Source: Thermomonas carbonis
GTDB lineage: Bacteria; Pseudomonadota; Gammaproteobacteria; Xanthomonadales; Xanthomonadaceae
Reading direction: 5' to 3'
DNA length: 64,000 nt
Assembly (NCBI RefSeq): GCF_014396975.1
Contig: NZ_CP060719.1
Location: 1,770,001-1,834,000 of the forward strand
The stretch's first letter is position 1. Every line of letters starts with the position of its first letter. Positions 63,081-64,000 of this stretch are shown one piece after another. Under the pieces are notes generated by a model. It worked only from the letters and a program-made list of their open reading frames with translations. It had not been told where the DNA came from and ran no database searches. Both the position numbers and the translations under genes were made by a program.

Positions 63081-63097
63081 TATCCTAAATTGGGATA
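63081..63097. promoter_or_regulatory. Candidate operator between divergent nuclease-like and XRE genes
   Basis: TATCCTAAATTGGGATA is a 17-bp near-palindrome (one mismatched pair); TTGGGAT recurs at 63105-63111. Position between divergent genes suits XRE control. Confidence 0.45.
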
Positions 63098-63148
63098 AAC
63101 CCGGGTTGGGATTACTAGGTAGGTCGGTTCCCGCTCCGGCCTACCACC

Positions 63149-63394
63149 TTGAAGTCGATCTACCAGGATGCTTACCAGAGCTTGTTGACACTCTTGGTCG
63201 AGGCCCGAAACACCAGTGGCCTCACCCAGCAGCAGGTCGCCGACAAGCTAGGGCGGCCCCAATCTTTCATTTCTAAGATCGAGAACGGGGATCGCCGACT
63301 TGATGTCATCGAGTTCTTGGAAATCTGCCGCCTGCTCGACACCGATCCACATGCTCTCCTGAAGCGCATCGACGGGACACGTAAACGCCGGTGA
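63149..63394 (+). CDS. XRE-family transcriptional regulator
   Basis: 81 residues, a single HTH domain. Start is TTG at 63149 giving MKSIYQDAYQSLLTLLVEAR, the N-terminus usual for this short XRE class. HTH: GLTQQQVADKLGRPQSFISK with recognition-helix end IENGDRRLDVIEF. Likely represses itself and the divergent nuclease-like gene; similar regulators control type II toxin-antitoxin or restriction loci. No partner CDS of that kind is confirmed. Confidence 0.8.
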   Translation: MKSIYQDAYQSLLTLLVEARNTSGLTQQQVADKLGRPQSFISKIENGDRRLDVIEFLEICRLLDTDPHALLKRIDGTRKRR

Positions 63395-63677
63395 CCTAGG
63401 TGCAATGCACGCTCTAACGGCGCGCACAGTCAAGACCTGGTAGCAGTGGTTTTCTAGCGGGGAATTTCGCGTTGCGGAAGGCGCGTTTTGACGCTCGAAG
63501 GCGGCGCAAGCTTGTGTCTGCGTGGATGCGGAAGGCTCGCCTAACCTCTTCTGGTAATGCCAGTCACTACAAGTTTCATCGCGATGGGCACACGGTCAAA
63601 CTAAATACCCAGATTTATGCCCCCGGCCAGAGCGATCTGAGGGGGTGGGGAAAAGGACCTCGCTGCCTAGAGTGGTC
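63395..63677. other. Gap without a recognised gene
   Basis: A frame from 63472 is open but shows no family features and its reading crosses the promoter of the next gene. No repeats or hairpins of note. Confidence 0.4.
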
Positions 63678-63678
63678 A

Positions 63679-63707
63679 TTGACGTCAATCGCGTGGAAAT
63701 GTACATT
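63679..63707 (+). promoter_or_regulatory. Sigma-70 promoter of a leaderless gene, with two palindromes
   Basis: TTGACG (63679-63684), exactly 17 bp, TACATT (63702-63707). The ATG at 63714 is 6 bp past the -10, so transcript and start codon coincide. The -35 lies in palindrome ATTGACGTCAAT (63678-63689), the -10 in AATGTACATT (63698-63707), suggesting repressor sites. Confidence 0.65.
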
Positions 63708-63713
63708 TAAACG

Positions 63714-64000
63714 ATGAAGGATCCATTCAAAACTCGTCCACTCTCATTCGGGCAGGTCGTGTATGCGATCTCGGGTTCAGCGCAGCCAAGCCCCGTCCTG
63801 ATTGATCGACTGCGTTACCTAAGCCGGTTGGGCATTCCCTTTGCGCCTGAGGAAGCCACTGGAAGCGGGAATCGACGGGGCTACACATTCGATCATTTGT
63901 TTGAATGTGGTGTAGCGATCGTTGCCTGGGACTTCGTGAAACCAAGGGACCTCCAGCAGATCGTCGCGAATCATCGAACAGCGCTGCGCAAAGTGGGGCG
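63714..64000 (+). CDS. Partial regulator-like gene, cut by the right edge
   Basis: First 95 residues only: MKDPFKTRPLSFGQVVYAIS then VLIDRLRYLSRLGIPFAPEE, RRGYTFDHLFECGVAIVAWD, KPRDLQQIVANHR. The pattern (predicted helix, then a short wing RRGYTFDHLFE) is like an N-terminal MerR-type HTH. No Shine-Dalgarno; promoter indicates leaderless start. Identity is a guess until the rest is read; could also be an island-specific hypothetical. Confidence 0.45.
   Translation, partial: MKDPFKTRPLSFGQVVYAISGSAQPSPVLIDRLRYLSRLGIPFAPEEATGSGNRRGYTFDHLFECGVAIVAWDFVKPRDLQQIVANHRTALRKVG

Noticed and set aside
63472..63717. 81-residue open frame overlapping the promoter of the last gene
   Set aside because: Ends inside the next start region, has no family features, and its codons cross a near-consensus promoter.
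51286..64000. CRISPR array in the accessory region
   Set aside because: No set of evenly spaced direct repeats seen on either strand.

Overview
The window is GC-rich chromosome from a gammaproteobacterium, most likely Xanthomonadaceae/Lysobacteraceae (Lysobacter, Luteimonas or Thermomonas type). The evidence is the run ruvC-ruvA-kup-ruvB-ybgC-tolQRAB-pal-cpoB-queE-queC-tRNA-Lys, pilSR beside sucCD, type IVa pilins with sigma-54 promoters, and DUF3011 and FmdB proteins. Genus is inferred from gene content and style only.

Core part, about 1-51,285. A minus-strand surface-glycan cluster (GtrA flippase, FAD/NAD-binding UDP-galactopyranose-mutase-like oxidoreductase, GT-C-like membrane transferase, SAM methyltransferase) runs off the left edge. 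Next come two tandem type IV pilin genes, each behind a sigma-54 (-24/-12) motif, and pilR/pilS, whose products should drive those motifs. Then: sucCD, topoisomerase IB, nadE, a perfect hairpin repeat, a VWA lipoprotein, bamD divergent from rluD-pgeF-DUF4166-DCC, the trehalose set otsB-GH15-otsA, an M20 peptidase coupled to a GIY-YIG protein, clpB with a sigma-32-like promoter, an esterase, a Kef-type antiporter, an ABC-F ATPase, small envelope proteins, aspS, GNAT, ohr, a hydrolase, yebC, the ruv genes, kup, a luciferase-like monooxygenase, the whole tol-pal operon, queE-queC and tRNA-Lys(UUU).

Accessory part, 51,286 to the right edge, has visibly lower GC. It begins just after the tRNA and holds a conserved small basic protein, an orphan PD-(D/E)XK protein, and a restriction-modification locus: a McrB-like NTPase and a LlaJI/McrC-like nuclease on the plus strand, facing two D12-class adenine methyltransferases on the minus strand. 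One methyltransferase carries an N-terminal HTH, and a 22-bp perfect palindrome abuts its start codon. Nuclease and methyltransferase genes overlap tail-to-tail by 99 bp. Beyond lie a large serine recombinase coupled to DUF2924, a QxK nuclease-like protein divergent from an XRE regulator, and a partial regulator-like gene with a strong leaderless promoter. I infer a genomic or defence island next to a tRNA; its right end is outside the window.

Technical caveat: five genes (methyltransferase at 1-305, pgeF, GH15, cpoB, DUF2924) are each broken by what looks like exactly one missing G or C in or near a homopolymer. This resembles a sequencing-error signature more than five real mutations.
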